A stretch of 64,000 bases of DNA from Flavobacterium pisciphilum. Lineage in GTDB: Bacteria > Bacteroidota > Bacteroidia > Flavobacteriales > Flavobacteriaceae. This document shows, in pieces, positions 6,483 to 14,503 of the stretch (position 1 is its first letter; each line of letters starts with the position of its first letter). A program made the translations under genes and the position numbers. The notes beneath the pieces are model-generated. The model had not been told where the DNA came from. It saw only the letters and a list, made by a program, of their open reading frames with translations, and searched no databases. Location of the stretch: positions 4,774,001 through 4,838,000 of the forward strand of contig NZ_JAJJMO010000001.1 in assembly GCF_020905345.1 (NCBI RefSeq). The letters run 5' to 3'.

Positions 6483-8695
6483 GCTATAAACTCTTTTGTA
6501 ATCGTTACTATTTTATCAGAAAGATTAGTCATCCATATTAATTGCTCGATTACTAACTGTGCTTCCTGCATTTTAGATTCTCTTGCACTTTCATCAAGTT
6601 CATTATCATTTTCTAATCGGCTGAAGTTTTTCCTTTTTAATTCTTCAAAATGGAAAGTCAACTTTTCTTTATTAATGTCTCTATTCTTGTATATGGTTGT
6701 TTTTTCATGTCTTAAAATAGCAATTGAGTAATTTAAATTAGAAATAACGATATCAATTACAAAATTAAAAGATTCGGATGCAGAGGTCGTCTTGTGAGAT
6801 TGAATGTAGGTACCTAAGGAGGCTGAGGACGAAAGCAAAGAATGGTTTAGTACAGCAAGCTTGTTTATTTGCGGAAGCTGTTTTTGTTTTGACTTAGGTT
6901 CTTGTACCATTCTCTGAAAAGAGGTCATTAGATTTCCAATTTCAATAAAGGCATTTTTTCTAGCTAAACGATAAGATGTAGGTAATGCTCCTTTCTTATT
7001 ATAGTATTCGGCAATTTCTCGTAGATAATTTCTGTTGGCTTCAATTGATTTCTCTAAAAATGATGCTGCATTCAAAAATTCCCAAGCAGGCCATAAATAA
7101 TAATTTGCTAAAAAGGCTAATGTAGCTCCAACAAGAGAATCTAATATTCTAAACTGAATTACTTCAAGTATGTTAGGTGTTAAAATTCCGTAAACAAATA
7201 CTACATACATCGTAACAAATGTGGTGCTTACTTTATAGTTGCTTTGTGTAAAAGAAATACCAATGAGCATACAGAAAATGGCAAATATGCTTATTGCAAT
7301 ATGATTGTGTACTAATGATACAATTCCAAAAGCAATTAATCCACCTAGAACAGTACCAAAAACACGATTATAAGAGCGTTCTTTGGTTAGGCCGTAACCA
7401 GGGCGCATAATTACTACAATAGTCAATAAAATCCAATATACATTTTGGAAAGGTAGCATTTTGCCGATTATGAAACCTAACATAATGGTTATTGTAAGAC
7501 GCAGTGAATGCCTGAAAAATGTAGATGAAAAACTAAAATTTTCAATTAATGTGCGTATCGGGTAATATTGAGGGGTAAGAAATTTTTCAAGTTCCTTATC
7601 CTTCTCTTTAAAATCATAAGAATTGATGGCTAATGAAAATGCCATTTCTACAATTTTAATTTTTTCGACCTGCTTTTGAGCGTATTTCAGCATATTGGTA
7701 AGCATCCAGACTCCTTCTGAAGCTTCAGTTTTTTCTAAACTATTTTTATAGGCATCAATTGCAGATTGTAATCCATTTATCTCCTTTTTTAAATCGTTAA
7801 TAGATATATATTTAGATGCTTTATGAACACTTTTAGATAGTTTCTTTAATGTAGAAGCGAGTTTGTAGGCTAGATTTTGATAAGAACGTAGCGTTTCAGG
7901 ATGATCGCTAAATTTTTTGTGCAATTTATCATGGTCAAATGATGTAGATAGTGCCAACTCCTGAATTTCGACTAAAGTTATAAAAACAATAAGCATCTTT
8001 CGGTTTTGACTTGAGTCGCCAGAAGTTGCTCTATTACCAATAAGTACTTGTCGCAAATTCTCATGAATTTGGTTTAACTCCACCTGAAGATGCAATTGTT
8101 TCTCGATTATCTTTTTTCTATCTGCATCAGGATTCCATAAATCACCTCTAAGTTTTAAGTATTTTGCTGTTAATCGAATTCCATCAGCAATTTGTAATTC
8201 GATATAGCGATGTGGTTTTACATAATGGAAAATAAGGGAAACTATTAAATAGAATAATCCTCCGATAAAAATATAACTAGAGTGTAATACAGCTTCCCAA
8301 CCTTCGTGTAAGTGGGCAAATGATAGGGAAATAGAAAGTAAGGCGGAGAAAGATGCCATGGTTGCTCTTTGTCCATACACAGAAATCATAGAGGATAGAA
8401 AAAGTATTATCCCTAAAAATGGATAAAATAGCCAAGGAAAAGGATAAACTAAATTAACCAATAAGTTTACACCTGAAACAATTAAGGCAGTTACTACAAT
8501 TCCTTTTATTTTATGTTTAAGATTACTAGGGATATCACTTGGATAAGTATAAAAAGCACCAAGGGCAATTGTAAAGCCAATTTCAAAATAACCTAAAAAG
8601 TTAAAAAACAAGACAGGAACAACAGATGCAAGTGTAACTTTTGAAGCGTTGATGAAAGAAGTACTGTCTGTGAATTTAACGATGCGATCGAACAT
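6467..8695 (-). CDS. FUSC family inner-membrane protein (YccS-like)
   Basis: A 742-aa protein with the two-block architecture of the YccS/YhfK/AaeB group. A hydrophobic N-terminal block (about 15-160) is followed by a long cytoplasmic helical region and a second hydrophobic block (about 395-535) containing MLPFQNVYWILLTIVVIMRPGYGLTK, typical of FUSC domains; a soluble C-terminal tail ends the protein. Relatives are thought to export aromatic acids or similar compounds; the substrate here is unknown. It is a single gene, divergent from def. Confidence 0.85.
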   Translation of the reverse strand: MFDRIVKFTDSTSFINASKVTLASVVPVLFFNFLGYFEIGFTIALGAFYTYPSDIPSNLKHKIKGIVVTALIVSGVNLLVNLVYPFPWLFYPFLGIILFLSSMISVYGQRATMASFSALLSISLSFAHLHEGWEAVLHSSYIFIGGLFYLIVSLIFHYVKPHRYIELQIADGIRLTAKYLKLRGDLWNPDADRKKIIEKQLHLQVELNQIHENLRQVLIGNRATSGDSSQNRKMLIVFITLVEIQELALSTSFDHDKLHKKFSDHPETLRSYQNLAYKLASTLKKLSKSVHKASKYISINDLKKEINGLQSAIDAYKNSLEKTEASEGVWMLTNMLKYAQKQVEKIKIVEMAFSLAINSYDFKEKDKELEKFLTPQYYPIRTLIENFSFSSTFFRHSLRLTITIMLGFIIGKMLPFQNVYWILLTIVVIMRPGYGLTKERSYNRVFGTVLGGLIAFGIVSLVHNHIAISIFAIFCMLIGISFTQSNYKVSTTFVTMYVVFVYGILTPNILEVIQFRILDSLVGATLAFLANYYLWPAWEFLNAASFLEKSIEANRNYLREIAEYYNKKGALPTSYRLARKNAFIEIGNLMTSFQRMVQEPKSKQKQLPQINKLAVLNHSLLSSSASLGTYIQSHKTTSASESFNFVIDIVISNLNYSIAILRHEKTTIYKNRDINKEKLTFHFEELKRKNFSRLENDNELDESARESKMQEAQLVIEQLIWMTNLSDKIVTITKEFIAKNPD

Positions 8696-8892
8696 AGTAA
8701 TAGGTTTACTAGCAAAGATAAGAATTGTGCGAATTATTTAGCAATAATAGTAGCTTTGATTTAAATAGAAATCAAAAAGCATATAATCTGGTTTATAGAA
8801 TTATTCATTGACTATTTTTTACTATTTTTGCCAACCTAATTCAGAATAATGAAATTTTGAATTAATAGTCGTTAATACATAATACAACAAGA

Positions 8893-9483
8893 ATGATTTT
8901 ACCAATTATAGGATATGGTGATCCTGTTTTAAGAAAAGTTGGAGAGGCAGTTACGCCAGAGTACCCAAACTTGAAAGAAACAATAGCGAACATGTACGAA
9001 ACAATGTACAATGCTTATGGAGTAGGTCTTGCTGCGCCACAAGTTGGTTTGGCCTTGCGTTTATTTGTAATTGACACAACTCCTTTTAGTGATGATGAGG
9101 ACTTACCAGCAGATGAACAAAAAGAATTAAAAGGATTTAAAAAGACTTTTATCAATGCCAAAATTTTAAAAGAAGATGGCGAAGAGTGGAGTTTTAATGA
9201 AGGTTGCTTGAGTATTCCAGATGTTCGTGAGGATGTTTACAGACATGAAAGAATTACAATTGAATATTGTGAAGAAGATTTTGTTGTGAAAACTGAAGTA
9301 TTTGATGGTTTAATTGCAAGAGTAATTCAGCATGAGTATGATCATATTGAAGGAATTTTGTTTACAGATAAAATCTCATCATTAAAAAAACGTTTAATTC
9401 AAAAGAAATTAAAAAATATTACCGAAGGCAAAACGTTTCAAGAATACAGAATGAAATTTGCTGCTGCTAAAAAAGGGAGATAG
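8893..9483 (+). CDS. def: Peptide deformylase
   Basis: Removes the N-formyl group from new proteins, using a metal ion. All three family motifs are present in the 196-aa product: GVGLAAPQVG, EGCLSIP (the Cys is a metal ligand) and HEYDHIEG (two His ligands and the catalytic Glu). An insertion of about 15 residues (SDDEDLPADEQKELKG) after the first motif is common in Bacteroidota. A TATTTTTG promoter box lies at 8823-8830. The DUF5606-type gene follows 63 bases downstream, so the two may be co-transcribed. Confidence 0.96.
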   Translation: MILPIIGYGDPVLRKVGEAVTPEYPNLKETIANMYETMYNAYGVGLAAPQVGLALRLFVIDTTPFSDDEDLPADEQKELKGFKKTFINAKILKEDGEEWSFNEGCLSIPDVREDVYRHERITIEYCEEDFVVKTEVFDGLIARVIQHEYDHIEGILFTDKISSLKKRLIQKKLKNITEGKTFQEYRMKFAAAKKGR

Positions 9484-9546
9484 TTTTTGATAGTCATTTG
9501 ATAATAAAATAAAATAACCGAATTCTTAATACTAATTATAATAAAC

Positions 9547-10029
9547 ATGAATTTAGAAAAAATATTAGCTATTTCTGGGAAACCAGGTTTATACGCATTA
9601 AAAGTACAAACGCGTACAGGATTTGTAGCTGAATCATTAATTGATGGAAAAAAAATCACTGTTAGCTTAAAGAGTAATGTAAGTTTATTGTCAGAAATTT
9701 CAATTTATACATACGAAGGAGAAAAACCTTTATCAGAAGTAATGCAATTAATTGCAATAAAAGAAGATAAAGGACCAGCAATTTCTCATAAAGAAGATAA
9801 TGCAACTTTAACAGCTTATTTTAAAGAAGTTTTACCTCAATATGATGAAGAAAGAGTTTATCCTTCTGATATTAAAAAAGTATTGAACTGGTACAATATG
9901 CTTCAAGCAAAAGGATTGGTTACAGATTTAGCGCCTGCACCAGCAGAGTCTAAAGAAGAAACTCCGGTTTTGGAAGAAGTAAAAAAAGCACCAGCAAAAA
10001 AAGCTAAAGCAGCTGCTGAAAAAAAATAG
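9547..10029 (+). CDS. DUF5606-type conserved protein of Bacteroidota
   Basis: A 160-aa soluble protein. Residues 1-135 match a conserved Bacteroidota family of unknown function (start MNLEKILAISGKPGLYAL, core VYPSDIKKVLNWYNMLQAKGL). The C-terminal 25 residues are an Ala/Lys-rich tail (KKAPAKKAKAAAEKK) resembling histone-H1-like basic tails, which suggests, but does not prove, nucleic-acid contact. It sits between def and mazG, an arrangement I believe recurs in flavobacteria. Confidence 0.75.
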   Translation: MNLEKILAISGKPGLYALKVQTRTGFVAESLIDGKKITVSLKSNVSLLSEISIYTYEGEKPLSEVMQLIAIKEDKGPAISHKEDNATLTAYFKEVLPQYDEERVYPSDIKKVLNWYNMLQAKGLVTDLAPAPAESKEETPVLEEVKKAPAKKAKAAAEKK

Positions 10030-10129
10030 TTTCATTTTAAGGAATGATATTTAATCCTGTTGAGATGATTTCTTGACAGGATTTTTTACTTTTACAAAAC
10101 TACTTATCCAATTTCAAAAAGATTTCACA

Positions 10130-10900
10130 ATGAATAAAGATTTACAATTACAAGCCTTCGAAAGATTATTAAATATAATGGATGATTTGCGTGAAAAATG
10201 CCCTTGGGACATGAAGCAAACTATTCAAAGCTTGCGTCATCTTACGATTGAAGAAACATACGAATTGGGAGATGCTATCTTAGATAATGATCTTAACGAA
10301 GTAAAGAAAGAGTTAGGAGATTTGTTGTTACATATTGTTTTTTATGCCAAAATTGGTAGTGAAACAAATGATTTTGATATGGCGGATGTGTGTAATGAAA
10401 TTTGTGAAAAACTAATTCATCGCCATCCTCATATTTATAGTGATACAGTTGTAAAAGATGAAGAAGAAGTAAAGCAAAACTGGGAAAAACTGAAATTAAA
10501 AGAAGGGAAAAAGTCTGTTTTAGAGGGAGTTCCTAGAAGTTTACCAGCATTGGTTAAAGCAAGTAGAATTCAAGATAAGGTAAAAGGAGTAGGTTTTGAT
10601 TGGGAAGAGCCACATCAGGTTTGGGATAAGGTACAAGAAGAATTACAGGAACTACAGGTTGAGGTAAAAGCTGGAGATCAAGATAAAATTGAAGCCGAAT
10701 TTGGAGATGTTTTGTTCTCGATGATTAACTATGCGAGGTTTCTAAATGTAAATGCCGAAGACGCGTTGGAACGTACCAATAAAAAATTCATAAAACGCTT
10801 TCAATACCTTGAGAGTAAAGCAGGAGAATTAGGGAAACCTTTAATGGATATGACTTTGGCGGAAATGGACGTTTTTTGGAACGAAGCAAAAAAGCTATAA
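10130..10900 (+). CDS. mazG: Nucleoside triphosphate pyrophosphohydrolase
   Basis: Hydrolyses (d)NTPs to monophosphates and pyrophosphate; it cleans the nucleotide pool. The 256-aa product contains two MazG domains: residues about 5-120, with LREKCPWDMKQTIQSL and the metal-binding EETYELGDAI and ELGDLLLH, and about 150-250, with EELQELQVEVKAGD and EFGDVLFSMINYAR. A longer frame begins 19 codons upstream, but MNKDLQLQAFERLL is the family-like start. The stop codon abuts the stop of the convergent crp/fnr gene with no spacer. Confidence 0.93.
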   Translation: MNKDLQLQAFERLLNIMDDLREKCPWDMKQTIQSLRHLTIEETYELGDAILDNDLNEVKKELGDLLLHIVFYAKIGSETNDFDMADVCNEICEKLIHRHPHIYSDTVVKDEEEVKQNWEKLKLKEGKKSVLEGVPRSLPALVKASRIQDKVKGVGFDWEEPHQVWDKVQEELQELQVEVKAGDQDKIEAEFGDVLFSMINYARFLNVNAEDALERTNKKFIKRFQYLESKAGELGKPLMDMTLAEMDVFWNEAKKL

Positions 10901-11581
10901 TTATTCAGCCATTTTCTTTAAGGCATTAAAATTTTTCAAAACAATTTTTTTACCAATTAAGTCAATTACATCTAGTTTTTTAAAATCAGATAATAATCGG
11001 ATGCAACTTTCAGTAGCAGTACCAATCATACTTGCTAATTCATCTCTAGAAAGTTGTATTTGAAGTGTTTTGTCATTGTTTTCACCAAAAGTATCATGTA
11101 AATATAATAAGGTTTCAGCCAAACGTGATTTAACCGTTTTTTGAGCTAAGGAAACAGTATGATTATCAGATTCTTTTAAATCATCACAAATTGTTTTCAT
11201 GACATTCATAGAAAACTGATTGTTTTGATTAAAGAAATTAATAATCTCGGTTTTAGGAATAAAACATACCTCCATATCATCTAAAGCTTTTGCGCTTAAA
11301 TTGGCAGGTTCATTGCTAATCATAGATCGCTGACCTAGAAGCTCTCCAGATTTTACAAGTTTTACAATTTGATCTTTACCGTTGGCGCTTAGTTTAGAAA
11401 GTTTACCAACACCATCTTTTACACAGAAAACACCATTAGTAATTTCGCCTTCTTCAAAGATAGGATCCCCTTTTTTAATAGTATAAGTAGTTTTACTATT
11501 TGCTAGTTTAATAACTTCATCTTTGTTTAAAGCTTTTAACGAGGTAAGTTGTCTTACGATACATTGGTCACATTTATTCAT
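10901..11581 (-). CDS. Crp/Fnr-family regulator, probable oxygen/redox sensor
   Basis: A 226-aa protein with an N-terminal cyclic-nucleotide-binding-like fold (about 20-120), a dimer helix and a winged helix (about 150-222). Compared from memory with E. coli FNR, cluster ligands C20, C23 and C122 correspond to C4, C7 (CDQC) and C106 (EVCFIP). The position of C29 is Thr12, so a fourth ligand would have to come from elsewhere. In the recognition helix GTATESCIRLL, the FNR residues E209 and R213 are kept (E191, R195), but S212 is Ile194. That predicts a TGA-core palindrome, which is what the five operators here show. It lies next to the cco cluster, transcribed away from it. Confidence 0.85.
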   Translation of the reverse strand: MNKCDQCIVRQLTSLKALNKDEVIKLANSKTTYTIKKGDPIFEEGEITNGVFCVKDGVGKLSKLSANGKDQIVKLVKSGELLGQRSMISNEPANLSAKALDDMEVCFIPKTEIINFFNQNNQFSMNVMKTICDDLKESDNHTVSLAQKTVKSRLAETLLYLHDTFGENNDKTLQIQLSRDELASMIGTATESCIRLLSDFKKLDVIDLIGKKIVLKNFNALKKMAE

Positions 11582-11718
11582 AGCAAGTTATTTGTTTACA
11601 AAATTAAGTATTATTATGATTTTATACTCTTAAAATTTTGTAATAATAGCAGAAATACAATTTCTATAGGTTTATTCCCAATTTATTTTATTAAATTTAA
11701 AAATGTATTTTAAGAGCT

Positions 11719-11762
11719 ATGATAAATGTCATGTTTTTTGATTATACCGTTCGTGACCTTTG
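11719..11762 (+). promoter_or_regulatory. Fnr-type operator and promoter of ccoI/fixI
   Basis: ATGATAAATGTCAT (11719-11732), centred at 11725.5, is 36.5 bases before the end of GACCTTTG (11755-11762). That box has one mismatch to TANNTTTG, as expected for an activator-dependent promoter. The predicted start of transcription is near 11767. No matching box lies at the mirrored position toward the regulator gene. Confidence 0.7.
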
Positions 11763-11785
11763 TAAAAGCTTAAAAATGGTAAATT

Positions 11786-14167
11786 ATGAGTGTCCAAAAT
11801 TGTTTTCATTGTGGTTTAATTATACCAAAAAATGAAGTAATTGTTTTTGATGAAAAAGAATTTTGTTGCAGTGGATGTAAAACAGTTTATGAGATTTTTA
11901 GTCTAAATGACCTAACTTGTTATTATGATTTTGAGAATTCTCCCGGGGCAACACCACAAGATATTCAAGGTAAATATGATTTCTTAGATAATGAAAGTAT
12001 TCAGCTTAAATTATTAGAATTTCAAGAAGATACTACAGCAATAGTTTCGTTAAATATCCCACATATTCATTGCAGTTCTTGTATTTGGATTTTAGAAAAC
12101 TTAAATCGTCTTAAACCTGGAATTAGTTCTTCTCAGGTTAATTTTCCAGAAAAGAAAGTTAGAATTAACTACAATTCCGAAGAGATTACGCTTAAAGAAA
12201 TTGCTTATACATTAAGCTCAATAGGGTATGAGCCTTATATCAGCTTAGAGAATTATGAGGCTGGGAAAAATAACGTCGACAGAAGTCTAACGTATAAATT
12301 AGGAGTCGCTTTCTTTTGTTTCGGAAACATTATGTTGCTTTCTTTTCCCGAATATTTTGAAGTAAAAGAATTTTGGTTAGATAATTATAAGCCCTTTTTT
12401 CGTTGGCTGATATTAATTCTGGCCATGCCAAGTTTTTTATACTCAGCAAGTGGTTACTATGTTTCGGCTTATAAAAGTATAAAAAGCAAAATGCTAAATA
12501 TTGATATTCCCATTGCTTTAGGGATTGTTGTAATGTTTATACGAAGCACTTTTGATATTGTCATGGATTACGGTCCTGGTTTTTTTGACAGTTTGACAGG
12601 GTTGATTTTCTTTATGCTGTTAGGGAAAATGTTTCAAATCAAAACGTATAGTTTTTTAAGTTTCGAAAGAGACTTTAAATCTTATTTTCCAATTGCGGTA
12701 ACTCGAATAAACCCAAATACACCCGAAGAAAGTATTCCTATTTATGATATAGATAAAGGAGATCGACTATTGATTAGAAATCAGGAGTTGATACCTGTTG
12801 ATGGAATTTTGATAAGTGACCAAGCCGAAATTGATTATAGTTTTGTAACAGGAGAGGCTGTTCCTATCACAAAAAAATCGGGAGATAAAGTTTTTGCAGG
12901 AGGGAAGCAAATTGGTAAAGTGATAGAAATGGAGGTGCTTCATAGTGTTTCTAATAGTTACTTAACGCAGTTGTGGGGGAATGATATTTTCCAGAAAGAC
13001 GTTCAGCAAAAACATAAAACTATAACTGATGCAATTAGTCGTTATTTTACACCAATTCTATTATTAATTGCCTTTGCAGGCTTTGGTTATTGGATATTTA
13101 TAGATGCTAATACAGCGTTTAATGTCTTTACTGCTGTGCTTATTGTAGCTTGTCCGTGTGCTTTAGCATTGACCGCACCGTTTACATTTGGTAATATTTT
13201 AAGAATTTTAGGTAAGCAGAAATTCTATTTAAAAAACGCTTTGGTTATTGAGCAGCTTGCTAAAGTTGATACTTTGGTTTTTGATAAAACAGGGACGATT
13301 ACGACTAATAAAAAATCGAATATTGCATACGAAGGAAAATCACTTTCTGAAGCAAACCTTGTTATGTTAAAAAATGTACTTCGAGCATCAAATCACCCTT
13401 TAAGCCGCATGTTATATGATTCTTTACCAGAATCTAACCGAATAAAATTAGATGATTTTAAAGAAATAACTGGAAAAGGAATTTTGGCAGTAATCGAAGA
13501 TCATCAATTTCAGATAGGGTCATTTTCATTTGTTGCTGATAAAGAAGAGAATTCAATTCAACAAACGTCACTTCATATTAAAATAGATGGGGTTTATTAT
13601 GGTAAATATATATTTAATAATCAGTATAGAGAAGGCTTAGCGGCTTTGTTTAAAGAGTTGAGCTTGAATTATAAAATCAAAGTTCTTTCAGGTGATAATG
13701 ATGGAGAACGTGAAACTTTAGAAAAACTTTTGCCAGAAGGAACAGAACTTGTTTTTAATCAAAAACCAGAGCAAAAGCTTGCATTCATAAAAGAGTTACA
13801 AGATCATGGACATAATGTAATGATGGTAGGTGATGGGCTAAATGATGCAGGAGCACTGGCACAAAGTAATGTCGGGGTCTCTATTTCTGAGAATGTCAAT
13901 GTCTTTTCGCCTGCTTGTGATGCTATTTTGGATGCAACAGAATTTAAGCACCTGAGCTATTTCTTAAAATTGTCTAAAAATTCTATTAAGATTATTAAAA
14001 TGAGTTTTGTTTTATCATTGCTTTATAATGTTGTAGGATTGTCTTTTGCTATTACTGGAAATCTACTTCCTCTGGTTGCAGCTATCATAATGCCTCTGAG
14101 TACTATTACGATAGTAAGTTTTGTAACATTAGCCTCTAACTATTTCAGCAGAAGCAGTTTAAAATGA
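11786..14167 (+). CDS. ccoI: Copper-transporting P-type ATPase for cbb3 oxidase assembly
   Basis: A FixI/CcoI-type P1B ATPase that pumps copper across the inner membrane for the CuB centre of cbb3 oxidase. The 793-aa product carries an N-terminal Cys-rich zinc-ribbon-like segment (CFHCG, CCSGC), a heavy-metal-associated domain with HCSSC (about 93-98), the membrane CPCALAL motif (about 456), the phosphorylation motif DKTGT (about 499) and GDGLNDAGAL (about 683). An Fnr-type operator precedes it, and ccoS follows after a second operator. It differs from general CopA pumps by the FixI-like N-terminus and its place in the cco cluster. Confidence 0.93.
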   Translation: MSVQNCFHCGLIIPKNEVIVFDEKEFCCSGCKTVYEIFSLNDLTCYYDFENSPGATPQDIQGKYDFLDNESIQLKLLEFQEDTTAIVSLNIPHIHCSSCIWILENLNRLKPGISSSQVNFPEKKVRINYNSEEITLKEIAYTLSSIGYEPYISLENYEAGKNNVDRSLTYKLGVAFFCFGNIMLLSFPEYFEVKEFWLDNYKPFFRWLILILAMPSFLYSASGYYVSAYKSIKSKMLNIDIPIALGIVVMFIRSTFDIVMDYGPGFFDSLTGLIFFMLLGKMFQIKTYSFLSFERDFKSYFPIAVTRINPNTPEESIPIYDIDKGDRLLIRNQELIPVDGILISDQAEIDYSFVTGEAVPITKKSGDKVFAGGKQIGKVIEMEVLHSVSNSYLTQLWGNDIFQKDVQQKHKTITDAISRYFTPILLLIAFAGFGYWIFIDANTAFNVFTAVLIVACPCALALTAPFTFGNILRILGKQKFYLKNALVIEQLAKVDTLVFDKTGTITTNKKSNIAYEGKSLSEANLVMLKNVLRASNHPLSRMLYDSLPESNRIKLDDFKEITGKGILAVIEDHQFQIGSFSFVADKEENSIQQTSLHIKIDGVYYGKYIFNNQYREGLAALFKELSLNYKIKVLSGDNDGERETLEKLLPEGTELVFNQKPEQKLAFIKELQDHGHNVMMVGDGLNDAGALAQSNVGVSISENVNVFSPACDAILDATEFKHLSYFLKLSKNSIKIIKMSFVLSLLYNVVGLSFAITGNLLPLVAAIIMPLSTITIVSFVTLASNYFSRSSLK

Positions 14168-14221
14168 TTATAAATAATTCAAATGTTATTTTTTCATAAA
14201 TTTAACATATACCGCAGGAGC

Positions 14222-14265
14222 ATGATAAATGTCATATTTTAAAAGGATGCTTAAAAGTAATTTTG
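14222..14265 (+). promoter_or_regulatory. Fnr-type operator and promoter of the ccoS-ccoNOQPGH operon
   Basis: ATGATAAATGTCAT (14222-14235) has the same 14 bases as the ccoI site. Its centre, 14228.5, is 36.5 bases before the last G of a perfect TAATTTTG box (14258-14265). No TTG -33 element is visible, consistent with activator dependence. The predicted start of transcription is near 14270. Confidence 0.75.
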
Positions 14266-14287
14266 TATAACTTAAATTTTTAAGAAT

Positions 14288-14500
14288 ATGAGTGTAATTT
14301 ACTTATTAATCTCTGTTAGTATTATTATTGCGATTGGGTTTTTTATAGCCTTTGTAGTTGCAGTAAAAACAGGTCAATACGACGATGATTATACCCCTTC
14401 AGTTAGAATGCTTTTTGATGACGAAATCAAAAAAACTCCCAACGAAAAAATAAAAACTCCCAACAATAAAATAAAAATAACCAAAGAAAAACAAATCTAG
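14288..14500 (+). CDS. ccoS: cbb3 oxidase maturation protein CcoS
   Basis: A 70-aa protein with one N-terminal membrane segment (about 4-26), then the CcoS signature FVVAVKTGQYDDDYTPSVRM. CcoS is needed for insertion of cofactors into CcoN. The C-terminus is a lysine-rich, near-repetitive tail (KTPNEKIKTPNNKIKI) beyond the usual family length. It is the first gene after the Fnr-type promoter and lies 3 bases before ccoNO. Confidence 0.9.
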   Translation: MSVIYLLISVSIIIAIGFFIAFVVAVKTGQYDDDYTPSVRMLFDDEIKKTPNEKIKTPNNKIKITKEKQI

Positions 14501-14503
14501 ATT

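Noticed and set aside
11719..11732. The ccoI operator also activating the crp/fnr gene
   Set aside because: The mirrored position on the minus strand has no -7 box. Repression or autoregulation of another kind cannot be excluded.
12536..12549. TGATATTGTCAT inside ccoI as a sixth operator
   Set aside because: The half-sites are one base too close, it is within coding sequence, and no -7 box lies at the fixed distance.
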